Shown: one piece after another, positions 32,075-43,247 of the stretch
Layout: every line of letters begins with the position of its first letter
How positions within the stretch are numbered: position 1 is the stretch's first letter
Origin: Aedes albopictus
Lineage: Eukaryota > Arthropoda > Insecta > Diptera > Culicidae
Direction of reading: 5' to 3'
Length of the DNA stretch: 64,000 nucleotides
Assembly (NCBI RefSeq): GCF_035046485.1
Contig: NC_085136.1
Location: 160,081,963-160,145,962, forward strand
Notes under the pieces: model-generated
Seen by the model: only the letters and a program-made list of their open reading frames with translations
Told to the model about the DNA's origin: nothing
The model's database searches: none
Made by a program: the position numbers and the translations under genes

Positions 32075-32600
32075 AAAATAAAGCAGAAATGATTCCTCCT
32101 GACATTCCTGCCAGGAATAGTCTCGCGAATTCTCCCAAGAATCCACTAGGAATAACTCCTAAGATATCTCCTGTAATTTATACCGGTGTTCCTATCAGGA
32201 TTTCCCCCTCCTCCTCTCCTCTTCTTGGCGTAACGTCCTCACTGGGACAAAGCCTGCTTCTCAGCTTAGTGTTCAATGAGCACTTCCACAGTTTTTAACT
32301 GAGAGATTCCTCTGCCAATGACCATTTTGCATGTGTATATCGTGTGGCAGGCACGAAGATACTCTATGCCCAAGGAAGTCAAGGATTTCCCCCTGATATT
32401 TCTTTAAGCTTCTAGGGGTTTCCCCAGGAATTGTTCCCGGGATTCTTTCTCGCAGTATTTCATTAAGGATAACTTCTGGGTCTTCTGGGTTTCCGTTAGA
32501 AATCCCTTCAGGAAATTTTCCTGAGATTCTTTCAGGGATCCCTTTATAAATTACCTTCCCTTGGAATTGTTTCAGGGATTTTTTAAGATTCTAATTCCAG
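32075..32600. repeat. Degenerate minisatellite of CCAGGAAT/TTCCTG-type units
   Basis: Imperfect iterations of about 12-24 bp such as ATTCCTGCCAGGAATAG, GGATTTCCCCCT, CCTTCAGGAAATTTTCCTGA and TTCAGGGATCC. The array is interrupted by a SINE at 32210-32382. Non-coding. Confidence 0.6.
32210..32382 (-). mobile_element. Feilai-like SINE, head-truncated
   Basis: Matches the tail and body of the full copy at 15.4 kb but stops before the tRNA-like head, near GGCATAGAGTATC. GGATTTCCCCCT flanks both sides (32198-32209 and 32383-32394), a 12-bp target duplication, so this is a 5'-truncated retroposition into the minisatellite rather than a later deletion. Confidence 0.82.
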
Positions 32601-32609
32601 CGAAATTTT

Positions 32610-34480
32610 AAAAGTATTGCATCATATTAAACTAAATCGGTCAGTCTCGGGTTCATGGAAAATCAACAGTGCTTTAACGTGGCCACGAGAATGAACGGGT
32701 TGGTATCACATACCTGCTAGTGTTGGCAACATTTAATTAAAGCAATTCAGCAGAATTCTCCCTATTCCACGGGGAACAAGTATTCCAAACGCTATTTATT
32801 ATAGATATTATAGGTCCGTTGTGGTGCAAATTGATGAAAGCTGGCAATGGCTGCGGATTTTCGTCTATGAGAGTCTAGTCTGCTCGCATGCAGAGCAGAG
32901 TTTTAGTCTCATGCATGCGATAGCCGCCCGACCCCTCTAGGTTCAAGTATCGTTTTTCCGGGTATTTTATGCAAAAAGCTGTGCACTCTTCCTCTCTTTC
33001 CGGTTTGTTTATGTTACCACCCCTTTTATAAATGTTATCACTGCCGGGGCTGGCTAGCTAGCTGGGGCCGTGACTTTCATTGACGTCATCATATTTTCAT
33101 TACGTGCGAACGGCACTTTATTAGCAGCTTATGCCAGCCCCAGGCCATGCCATTGGGCAACACAGCCAGAGTAGACACACACAGACGTTTTCATCGACCA
33201 CGAAACAAGTTCGTCTAGTTAGTTCCTCTACGCTGGCTGGTTTCGAAGAGGTTTCCGGTCCGCCACACTATCCTGAACTTATTATAGGAGGACATTTGCC
33301 GTTGTCGTCGTCGTCGTCGTCGTCGTCGGCGTCGTCCTCGTCAAGTGGACTTGATAGAACGAAGCACCATTTGTATACTCTTTGGAAAGTTTCACTCGTC
33401 TACTCGGTACACAATCAAACAGTTCCCATTTAATCTGGACAATGAGGAACGAAATGAAGGAGACTGTAACTTACGACAGTTTGAAACGAGAATCAGCAGC
33501 CAGGAAGAACTCTTCTAATATTTCTTCTTAAATGGACCACAAGAGAATATCGCAATGATAAGATTGTGAGAACCGACTTGGGATCTAAAGTTTAGGTTTT
33601 AAAACAGGATATTGCAACCAGTGTTCATCGTGTGGAACATGGTTCTATAAATAGCAAAACAAACCTTTATACCTACCCTTCTCAGATGGAAGATAGGAAC
33701 CAGAGAAATGGGTTGGTCGCGTCATGAAGGAACGTCAATAAATTACGTCAATTTAACGTTGGGTACCTTCTAGCCTTTCACACATGTTGTATGAATTCTT
33801 CAAATTATGTGTGTGAGTCGCTATACCTGGGCGAACGTAGCATGATTTATGGACGCTCTCTTGCTATACCCCTTGATTAAATAGTAATGAACATCCCCTT
33901 ACCTGGCCTAAATGGATCTTTCCTAGTAGTGAAGCTTTTCCCTTTCGACGACGCGACGGCTTGAAATCATGGGAACGGTAATACGCGCATCAATAACCTT
34001 TTGCAACGATTCTAATAGGCAAATATAGCGGATGACGATACTACTAGGATCGGATCTGTTTTTAGTCTTGCCTACACATACACAGCCAATGCTAGAAAAA
34101 ATCCTGGAAAATTATGAAATCGACGGATTTTATCATTTTTCTAGAAATTAACAATACTTGCAGTACATCGGAGATGCACTACGAGCATTGGAGTGACCAG
34201 GTCAACTATGCAGCATCTTTGAATGTTAATATGGAAACTAACATTTAATTTGGTTCCACATTGAAACCATAAAGAAAGGACATCAGGCACCAACCACTCC
34301 GTGTAATTTTGATTAGAAATGTTATAAAATAATAGAGTAAAGGTGCTGGGAGATTCACATGTCTATGTTGCCCTTTGCAGGCTTTTACCAATTTTGCTGG
34401 TACGACTTGACATGCTGGGAAAAACTTGAAAATTAGAAGACACAGAATGTTGATTGATTAAGAGATGAAATTGTGTAAGA
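32610..34480. other. 1.9-kb stretch without recognisable gene
   Basis: Mostly AT-rich, with one GTC microsatellite (listed separately). No coding similarity, inverted ends or long repeats were found. Confidence 0.45.
33304..33342 (+). repeat. (GTC)n microsatellite
   Basis: About thirteen GTC/GGC units with one GCG and one CTC interruption. It creates a poly-Ser open frame (33131-33433) that has no other sign of being a gene. Confidence 0.9.
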
Positions 34481-34487
34481 AAATCGC

Positions 34488-34558
34488 GTTCAGGTGGGAT
34501 TCGAACCCACGACTCCGTATTCGCTAGACCGACGCTTTAACCAACTAAGCCACAGAAC
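34488..34558 (-). repeat. tRNA-like sequence (pseudo-tRNA or SINE head)
   Basis: The minus strand is 71 nt long and tRNA-like: D arm GCTTAGTTGGTTAAAGC and a perfect T arm GTGGGTTCGAATCCCAC. The acceptor pairs only at GTTC/GAAC with mismatches further in, and no 5-bp anticodon stem can be drawn, so I do not call a functional tRNA. A SINE promoter is the likelier identity. Confidence 0.55.
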
Positions 34559-34735
34559 ATGTAACGGTTCGGCGGAATGGAAAGCCAAACTGACTCCGAG
34601 CCCACACCATGAACACTCCTGTTTTCACAATTCTGTCTCTCTTTCAGCTTACATGCCAACCTCTCAACACGATCGCGACTGTGCCTTCTAATTATTATAC
34701 AAACGAGAGTGGATTGTTTTATAGCACCGAAACAT

Positions 34736-35428
34736 TAGAGTGGGTCAACGTTGTATGGAGAAACTTTAAATTTGATCTATCAACCCGGAACAAAGCTTTT
34801 TCAATCTATATTAGCGTCCAAAACAACTGTGCAAAATTTAGGAGCGATTGGTGGCGTCCCCGTATTCTGCATTGCGATTGAAATTTGTATGGAAGTTAGT
34901 ATGGGAAAACGTACTTTTTTGCATTTTACACATAAGTTGAATTCTTTTGTCTAATACCATGTAACTAAAGACGTTAAAGTTTAGCCTAGAATATACCGAA
35001 AAACTTTTCCGAAGACCGCAAAGTGATCCGACGGTTGTGAAAAAAGTTATTCGCCTGGTAACTTAGGCCAAAAATTGAGATTTTATTATTGATGTTATTC
35101 CTTTACATGTTAAACGTTAAGCACCACCGGACAATCCGTACGTTAGACCTTTTTTCACAAGTGTCGGATCACTATGCAGTCTTCGGCAAAATTATTCGGC
35201 ATATTCTAGGCTATACTTCGACGTCATTAGTTAGATTGTTTTAGACAAAAAATTTCAATTTATGAGAAAAATGCTAAAAAGCACGTTTTCCAATTCCATA
35301 CAAATTTCAATCGCAATGCGGAATACGGGGAAGTAACCAGTCGCTCCCAAATTTTGCACAGTTGTTTTGGATGCTAAAAGGAATCGAAAAAGCTTTGTTC
35401 CTAAAAGTCGACCTTGTTGACCCAGTCT
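34736..35428. mobile_element. 693-bp long-hairpin MITE, 8-10 bp target duplication
   Basis: Two arms of about 340 bp are inverted copies: GGAACAAAGCTTTTTCAATC, AACTGTGCAAAATTTAGGAG, TTGCGATTGAAATTTGTATG and the GAAGACCGCAAAGTGATCCG region each recur complemented. ACCGAAACAT flanks both ends (34726-34735 and 35429-35438). An 8-10 bp duplication suggests a hAT-like or other 8-bp-target group. No ORF. The motif TTTGTATGGAAGTTAGTATG resembles one in the 58.9-kb element. Confidence 0.78.
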
Positions 35429-35833
35429 ACCGAAACATACTCTTGTACTCGCATATCTAGATACTGAACCATATGTGTTGCCAGTGTCTATTTGGTATGT
35501 TTTATTTAGTCACTCCCAACAAGGGATAAAAAAAACAATAGAAATAGCGCTTATTAGCTTTGTTTTTGATAGGACGAAAATTTGAGCATTTTGCTTTAGA
35601 AGGGTTTCGGTCAACTATCTCTGGATAGTTTTTACCCAGAAGCATTCATCATTAGTTTAACATAATTGTTGTCATTAAAATTTAAAGCTTGATATTTACC
35701 GCATAACTCATCTGGGTACCATTCAGGATTGTATTGACAGCTGAACTTCCAGGAAAGATAGCATAACCACGACCCAGTAATCATTTTTGCTGTACAAGAG
35801 TGGAACAAACTATTCTTGAGAAAACTTAAGCTT

Positions 35834-36103
35834 CTTCTTCTTCTTCTTGGCGTAACGTCCTCACTGGGACAAAGCCTGCTTCTCAGCTTAGTGTTCTATG
35901 AGCACTTCCACAGTTATTAACTGAGAGCTTCCTCTGCCAATGATCATTTTGCATGCGTATATCGTGTGGCAGGCACGAAGATACTTTATGCCCAAGGAAG
36001 TCAAGGAAATTTCCTTTACGAAAAGATCCTGGACCGACCGGGACCCTCAGCATGGTCATGCTGAATACCCGTGCATTTACCGCCTCGGCTATGTGGGCCC
36101 TTA
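35834..36103 (-). mobile_element. Feilai-like SINE with B-box deletion
   Basis: AAAACTTAAGCTT flanks it exactly (35821-35833 and 36104-36116), a 13-bp target duplication. It is close to full length, but where the 15.4-kb copy has the B box (GGTTCGATTCC on the minus strand) this copy lacks about 13 bases, so internal Pol III promotion should be lost. Confidence 0.85.
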
Positions 36104-36116
36104 AAAACTTAAGCTT

Positions 36117-37410
36117 AAAAAACTGTTATTCAGCTAGCTCTATCCCTTGGGGAGTAACTGTTGCATCAAAGACCTAATTATTTAGTCTTTACCCATGCTA
36201 TTTGAAACATAAGTAGTTCATTTGCAAATAAAAATACAATTGAAACCTATAACGCGGTCACACACTTTCAAAACAACAGATTTACACAGAAGAGATAAAA
36301 GCTCGCAAATGAATTACCCAAAGTATAAAGTTTTGATATACCAATCCGAGTGGTCAATTAGTTTTCAATTTTTACTACAACGCACTAGCTCAGCTTCGTC
36401 ATAAGTCTGGTAGATTCAAATACTGTTAAGAAGCGCTGCCACACAGTTTTCTTCAACGATCATATCCGTCATTTATGCACTTACCCTGAAAGAGAGTTTC
36501 AGTCTTAGGACTTACCTGAAAATAAACAGAGAAAAAAATTAATAACTGCTTTGTGACGTAAATGCATAAACAGACATAAAGATACATTCTTGAATTGCAA
36601 TCGCAATGTTGTATTTTGTACAACACGTTGAAAAAATCTCGCTTTTTGTACACCGCATTAGCGTGGTGCTGTAGGTAGTAGCCAACCACGTAACTACCGG
36701 AAGGTTAAAGTAACATTACCTTAATGGAACTTCATGATATTCAGGCCATGGAACGTTAGTGACGTTAATACTGGGTTTACGGAACAGGGTTTATAGGCGT
36801 TCAAGGTGTGTGTGTTCGGAATAAAGGCTAGACACCTTATAAAGTAGTTAATACCCGACTATAGAATTGTAATAAAAATATAACATAATTCTAACAAACC
36901 ATGATACTTATTACTTATTACTTAGTAGTTTTGAGTCTTCGACATTTGGAAAATAATGTTACACAATTGTATCAAATATTGATAGAAACTAGCAATCTTG
37001 AGGCTAAAATTATATCATATTTTGTTATCATTTAGATCTGGTTACAAAAAATAGGTTATTATCTTGATTAGACCAGTGTACTTTTTGTTTCAATTTTAGT
37101 TTATTTAACATCATGCTGCATCTAGTTTATAACATAATAAGTTATAGATATATATGTATATTATAACATCATAACACAATATGATATAAACTTGATATAA
37201 TTTTCCAGTCGGGTAACACTGTGTTTGGAAATTGAAAGAGTGAATTATTCGAACTTGATGTCGCGATCAGCTGATCGGTTTGTTTGCATATTTTTGGCGA
37301 CAAATTCAGGCAAACATATATATACGCTCAACCGGACCTGTGAATAATTGACATCGAGTTTATGCTCCCTAGTTTCCTAGTAGGGTGGAGACGCGTGATA
37401 GGATATTCTT
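36117..37410. other. AT-rich stretch without recognisable gene
   Basis: Contains a segment (36700-36870, AAAGTAACATTACCTTAATG) repeated in diverged form at 47550-47690. Otherwise no coding or terminal-repeat signal. Confidence 0.45.
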
Positions 37411-37414
37411 TTAA

Positions 37415-38004
37415 CCCTCTAATTCCCAAATTTTTGATTTTGATCTAAGTATTATTTTTCGTCATCTAAAATCGATTTAAACATGTTTTGGAAGATGATT
37501 CTTTTTAATTCTCGATTTTGTGAATTTCGGTTTTTGATTTTTCTAATTTTTATTTTTGAACATCCTCACAGTTTTATATTTTTCCTGGAAAACTATATGG
37601 GGTACGGATTTTTTGAGATGAAAACATTTTGCAATTTTATGATTATTGTTGAAAAATTTATATTTTCCGTGTAATTTTGAAGAAAATAATTTAAGAGTGT
37701 ATTTGATTCCCTTAAACTATAAAACTAGGATAGAATGATTTGGGAAAAATTTAAAATATGTTAATGGTAACGATTTAATACAAAATAAACAATGACTTCT
37801 AGAAGGTGACTAAAACATGAATTTTTCAATGATTTTTTTAAAAATGTTAATACGCTTTAAAATACACCAAAAACCATTTTGAGATATACAAAACAGTCCT
37901 AAATATCAGCCAAAAATATAAAAAAAAATGATTTACCACGAAACAAAAATTACAAAAATGCTCAAACTATACCCCGTCTAAAGGCGGGGTTGGGTATTAG
38001 AGGG
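37415..38004. mobile_element. 590-bp TTAA-flanked MITE (piggyBac-type)
   Basis: TTAA at 37411-37414 and 38005-38008. The left end CCCTCTAATTCCCAA is matched by the complemented right end CCCTCTAATACCCAA. A small hairpin CCCCG...CGGGG lies inside the right end (37974-37990). The interior is AT-rich with one non-specific short ORF. Confidence 0.8.
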
Positions 38005-38499
38005 TTAAGCTTGTTTTCGCGTGGGAAAATGCTCGGTGGCAGGGAGTGGTTAGTGTAGGGGAAAAAGGGGCAAAACGCCCCGCCTAAGCATATGCGGTAA
38101 TAAACCCCAAACTATACTGTTTTAAGGATGTATTTTGCCTTGGAGAGCAGTTTATTCCCTTACCTAAGGACTTGAGCTTTTGGCCCGCGTGCCCTCAAAA
38201 TTTCCCATTCAAATTAACAATTCAAAAAATTGTTACTTTTTAGGTGCCGAAAAACTGTAGGAGGCAAAACGCCTTTTTGGGTGAGGCAAAACGCCCGCTG
38301 GCATTTCCCGCTTTGACTTTTTGTGAAATACCAAGGGGCTCCATCGAATTCTTTCAAGCAGCAAATGAAGGAGTAGGAGACGCATGGTAGTTTGATGGGT
38401 TGATTCCATATAATCAGCGCGCAATGTCTTAATTTCTGTGCACTGCAAATTAGGGAATCTTTTCAAATGTGGAAAATCATCATTTTCCACGCTTTTCTT

Positions 38500-38685
38500 T
38501 TTCTTTATCTGTCTTAACGAGATTTTTAGCCCTAGGCTAGTTCATCTCGGGACCCACGCTTTACTTCCCTTCCGAAGGAAGAACTCACATTGTGCGAGTT
38601 TGTCGGGAGTGGGATTCGATCCCAGGTCCTCGGCGTGATAGTCAAGTGTTCTAACCATCACACCAGGTCCGCTCCACCACGCTTT
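38500..38685 (-). mobile_element. tRNA-derived SINE (third family)
   Basis: The minus strand starts GGAGCGGACCTGGTGTGATG, with A-box TGGTGTGATGGTTAG and B-box GGATCGAATCC, followed by a body containing TTCCTTCGGAAGGGAAGTAA and ending in an A-rich tail (AAAGAAAAAGAAAA, seen as TTTTCTTTTTCTTT near 38488-38505). It looks well preserved. It differs from both the Feilai-like copies and the 20.7/31.7-kb family. Confidence 0.8.
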
Positions 38686-39534
38686 TTTTTTCGAATATCG
38701 AATATATGTATATACTTAACCTGCTCAATTTTAGATCTAGTTTGCTTGTATCTTACCAAACCCTTCGCAATATGATGTAATCGCTTGATGGAAATTGTTT
38801 TGAATACGTTCAGATACGTTTTATGGGTGAAATGCATAGAATATTAAATAATGACAAATTTAAGTAAATTCAAAAATTCAGTATAAAAAAAATACTCCAA
38901 AACATGTTGTTAATTATTTTTCCCTAGTAGTTTGGATCTATATCAAGCTGTAAAATTATATTATATCTCTGAAAGTTGCGTCATACAAAAGTTTGTTTCT
39001 GACACTCTTTGCTGTCATTTGAAGGGTGAGCCCCCAGGCTTTTTGGCCATATGCAATTTGGGAAACCCTCATAATTGTGTAAAACTGCCCTGCAATTCTG
39101 GTTTTCCAATGAATACATGAAATTATGAAGAATGTTAAAGCTGTTGCAATAATTTCGTGTTCGCCCTTTAGTCCCAAGGCTAGTCCCAAAAACCATCCAA
39201 TAGTTATCTGTGCAATATCGATTGCTCCGGTCAATCACGGAGTAGCAACTATGATTATGTATGCTCATTTTCCACATTACCATCGATACTCCCATAGACC
39301 CTATATGTAGAGTTCCTTACATATCCTTGACACTTTTCTGCGATCTCCCTGAACTATAATTGAAAATTTCTTGGGTTTTCGGCTTGCAGTCTGAAAAAAA
39401 TGCGTTGACTGATTTCAGATCATCGCCGACGTTTCTGTTCAGGTATAGGACCTTACTCAGGGCCTAAAATATATTGCAAATTGGCACAAACATATTCAAT
39501 ATTATACATACAATGTTTAACAAAACATTTAACA

Positions 39535-39775
39535 GAATTACAGACGCTGTTTGAGCTCCTTGGTGAACAGACGCTCGTGTCGTACCTCCTCAATCTAACT
39601 GAAGTCAGAAGGACAACAGTGCCCAGGCTGCACTACCAGCTAAGCACATAACTCTTAGCTAATGATCTTTGTGATCGCTTGACCCGTGGAAGCATGAGGT
39701 ATGAACTTGTGAGGACCAGAGCTATGTTGGACGCTCTCCTCATCGACTCACCGTTTTGCAGCCTAATGTTAAACC
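39535..39775 (-). repeat. Dispersed repeat, inverted copy of 25262-25500
   Basis: See the 25.26-kb entry; the two copies are in opposite orientation with roughly 80 percent identity by eye in the shared blocks. Non-coding. Confidence 0.65.
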
Positions 39776-40917
39776 CAGGTTCTAAACTTCTTACTGGGAA
39801 CAATTTAGCGGTAAACAAGGGTGATGCTAGGTTTCCGATGCATGACCAATTATCAGTGCTCTTGTTTTGTTTTCTATTAGAAAGAAATTTCTAAGAAAAC
39901 AAAACGAAAACTTATCAATATCAAAACTTTTTGGCAATTGAGTAATGCGACATGCACTACCCTAAGGATACGGGTAATATCACAATAGATCTAAAAACTG
40001 GTCGCAGTGACAGACTCGAACAGGAAAAAAATTAACATTTTCCGAATATTAGATCTTTAGTCTATCTGAAACAAAGTAAACTTTTTTGAATTATCTTTTG
40101 AATTCAAATACTTCTAAGCTTCAATTCAGAAATTGGCTCAAAGGAAAGAATTTTTTTGTGTACTAGGTTTTTGCTTTAACGTGACACACCCGTAACGTGG
40201 GTAGATCACCTTAGAATGGTGCGTTGCGGTGTAAGATCTACCAAATCAAATTTTGATTTTGATATTTACCGAATTTTTAAATATTCCAAGATCAAAGTTT
40301 GATGCTCTTTTCCTTGTGTTTTGTAGTATTTGTGTTTCAATGTACTGTTAATTAACATTTTATTTCAGCAGGATTCAGGTAAATGTATCGTACGATATAG
40401 ATAATATTTTAAAAATGTGTAACTGTGGCGAGCGTATCACTAATATGTATCTTATTTGACGTACGATGTTAATATTATTTTATATTTCAGATTATCAACC
40501 GAAGAATCTAGTAATTCAACCAAATGCCAACAAGATGACGAGGAACCCAAGATGAATTGGGCAGACAACTGATTCGAAGCAGTCTAACAATGGTGTGCCT
40601 GAACTTTAACCAAGCGTATTCTTTGGAGTTTAGTTTACCCTTCCACTAAGAACACCCAAATTCCCGTGACACCTAGGCCTGAGAGATCGTAGAGTTGTCT
40701 ACATTTTTCATAGGTGTCCAAAACTAACCATCCTTTCCCATTCCTCAGCAGTCGCAAGGACGTGGCCAGGACAGTGCTCGACCATTGGAGGATTGCGTCA
40801 GTCTTGTCTAAGAGTCAGAGATTAGTCCCAAATCTTTGTGCTTTGGTTCGGACGGGAAGGAGTCAACCCTCATAACAGCGGTCTAGGACTGTACCACCTA
40901 CGAATTTGTGCGACTCG

Positions 40918-40957
40918 CTTAATGCTAATGCTAATGCTAATGCTAATGCTAATGCTA
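40918..40957 (+). repeat. (TAATGC)n microsatellite
   Basis: Six and a half units of TAATGC followed by TAGG. It directly precedes the second copy of a 20+ bp sequence also found near 40164. Confidence 0.92.
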
Positions 40958-41618
40958 GGTTTTTGCTTTAACGTGACTGTATGGTGCTTCAAGTTCATCC
41001 ATTCATTTTGGAATATTCCTCGACGGGTCGTCCTCGGCCGATCGACTACGGTAAGGGTGACCGTAGCACCTTACAAATGTCAATTTCTTGATTTTGCTTT
41101 GGATGATCAAGCCATTGGGAGTCGTGAGTTCGAGTCTCACCGGAGTACGTGGATTTCTTCTCATAATTCAAATCTCAATTAGTTCATCGAACACATGTTC
41201 TGTTATGCACATGGATGTCAAAACATTTTCAACAGTATAAGGGTTCTTGATACATTCTGTACGAGTTATTGCGCAACACGCTAAAAAAATAATATGAAAA
41301 ATTTTTTGTTAGAAAATCTTTTTTTTTTTTCAAAAGAACTATATTGTCTTTCTTGAAAAACAAAATGAAAACATAAGAACGTGAACTTTTTCTGTAAATT
41401 GACTTTTAATTTTGAAATGATATTTTTAGCGTGTAATATTTTTTCATAAAAGATTGGACATTTTCCATGATGATGGGCCTGCACGTTGTACACCCAAAGT
41501 TTATTCTACCGTAGGATGAACTAACTACCTAATCCGTCGTTGATCGGCCCTCACGAAAACTCGCCTGAATCGAAAGACTTCTCAATTAGCCTGTCAAACA
41601 GAATTCTGGACAAATTCT

Positions 41619-41919
41619 TCAAGGTAACACACTTGTTACAGAAGAGTTACGGTGGTGCAGGTTTATGTCCCAGTCAACACACGATCGTATATGCTGTTGA
41701 ATAGAATGCAAAAGTGGAGGCGATATACGCACACTTTACACGCGGTTAAATGGAAGCAGGTACGCATATGGTCTCCACTTTAGCATCCTATTCAACATCA
41801 TATAAGACTTTGTGTTAGCTGGGGTTGCGCAGAAGTCACTGTGATTTACTTCTAACAAATAACAAATAAAGGTTTACCTGCACCGCTGTAACTCTTCTGT
41901 GACAAATGTGTTACTTGGG
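41619..41919. mobile_element. ~300-bp MITE of the CCCAAGTAACAC type, containing another MITE
   Basis: The left end AAGGTAACACACTTGTTACA is matched by the complemented right end AAGTAACACATTTGTCACAG, and both run on into AGAAGAGTTAC and GGTGCAGGT. It interrupts the RTE-like fragment. The terminal motif resembles that of the 10.9-kb foldback. The left boundary is slightly decayed. Confidence 0.72.
41669..41823. mobile_element. 155-bp MITE nested in the preceding MITE
   Basis: The ends CCCAGTCAACACACG and (complemented) CCCAGCTAACACAAAG continue as inverted repeats through ATATG.TGTTGAATAG and AAAGTGGAG. GT flanks both sides (41667-41668, 41824-41825), a 2-bp duplication. Non-coding. Confidence 0.78.
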
Positions 41920-42380
41920 CAGGTCGATGCCCTTTTTGTAACGAGGTAAAATGAGACCATCTAACCAACTAGCAGGCAGTTCTTGCTTTTCCCATAACTT
42001 GAATAATATAAGGAGTAAGAGTAGATACAGCTGCTAACTACCGTGCTTGAGAGGCTCGACCGGGAGTTCGTTTTTCTTAGCAGCGTTGTTTTCCTCCAAT
42101 GCAATGGCTGTCTTGATCACGTCTTGATGATGGAAGTTGCACAGCTTGTCCGTGTTGTCGTCGATTCGAATTCTGTCTGTCGCTCTTTTATTACCATCGT
42201 TCAACAATACCTCGAAGTGCCCTCTCCACCGGCATCCACTATTGTTTTATCTGACAGCAAGTTTCCATCACGGTCGTTGAACATGATGAGAGAAGGTGCT
42301 GTTTTATCCGCACGCTAGGGACAGTTTCGTAAAACCTCCGCATGTCGTTTTGTTCCATACTTCCCATCAAGTACCAGGTA

Positions 42381-43247
42381 CCAAAGCAAAAAAAAACACG
42401 TCCAATTCCACATTATACAATCAATTACTCAATAGATTTAAATCATGTGGCGACAACGTAAACAGATTTGAAAATCCCTCACCAAATACAATTGGCTTGC
42501 GGTTGCGGTTGGCGCCTAAAGGACTAAATCAGGGCTATTGGAGGCATTTTCTGCCCAGCCATCCACGTACACCTACCCACTACAATCTTTTGAGATGCAA
42601 ATCCAAAGAAACTTTTCCAACACACGTTCCCCACTGCGACGTCGTCGTCCCTGCGGATTTTCCAATGTTTTATTAATACATTTGCATGCATAATCAGCAC
42701 TGCTTCTGCTGCGCTGGAATGCTTCCGCTCCACTCGCTTCGCCCTTGTGGTGTTGTCCGAAGCGATTTACCGTAAAGAAAAAGAAGACGCACAACACATG
42801 CCAAGCCCAAGCCCGGCAGACACCGGACGACCGGATCTGTCCACGCTTCTGGCTGCCTGGCTAGCTGGTGGTAGGTACCCTGCTCGACGACAACGGGCGA
42901 CGATGATACGATGATGACAACGATGGTGGCCGAGTGTGTGCAAATTGCCCTCGGAGGGTTGAACATGTGCCAGGAGCGTGTTTGCAGTGCCACAACCACG
43001 CTTCCATCATTTATCCCACAATTTACTGGCAAGAAATTACACATTCCACTGCACATGGGTCGATTCGAGGCATCATCTCGGTTGACGCAGAGGTTTCCTA
43101 CTGTTGTTTCAAGTGATCTGGTGAGGTAGTTTCAATGAAATTGTAACTTACTGGCTTCCAACTTAAAGTTCATAGTAAAGATTCCATGAAGGATACTGTT
43201 TCTTCTTTTAAAATGCATAGGCAAACATACCCACAATAATTTGTACA
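42381..43247. other. Stretch without recognisable gene
   Basis: Short overlapping frames on both strands; one on the minus strand (42694-43056) is no more convincing than its antisense neighbours. No repeats recognised. Confidence 0.4.

Larger units (their letters stand above)
38690..41520. other. 2.8-kb mostly unannotated stretch
   Basis: AT-rich. It holds the inverted copy (39535-39775) of the 25.26-kb repeat, a TAATGC microsatellite, and two copies of CTAGGTTTTTGCTTTAACGT (from 40164 and 40955). A tRNA-like B box (GAGTTCGAGTC near 41123) lacks a convincing A box. No gene recognised. Confidence 0.5.
41525..42380 (-). pseudogene. RTE-like non-LTR fragment, pre-RT to RT start
   Basis: Read leftward from 42370: SLIMFNDRDGNLLSDKTIVD, later blocks in broken frame, and WSHF...LQKGHR equivalents of the RT entry near 41960-41935; after the MITE it resumes with LSRILFDRLIEKSFDSGEF near 41615-41560. 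This is the region just N-terminal of the FIDFKAAYD motif in the same family as the 10.6-kb fragment. Frameshifts and stops are numerous. Confidence 0.6.

Noticed and set aside
33131..33433. 100-codon frame with poly-Ser
   Set aside because: Created by a GTC microsatellite; no other coding signal.
34488..34558. Functional tRNA gene on the minus strand
   Set aside because: D and T arms look good but the acceptor stem is mismatched and no anticodon stem can be formed; better explained as a pseudo-tRNA or SINE head.
41080..41150. tRNA-derived SINE on the plus strand
   Set aside because: A B-box-like sequence is present but no A box at the proper distance, no tail and no duplication.
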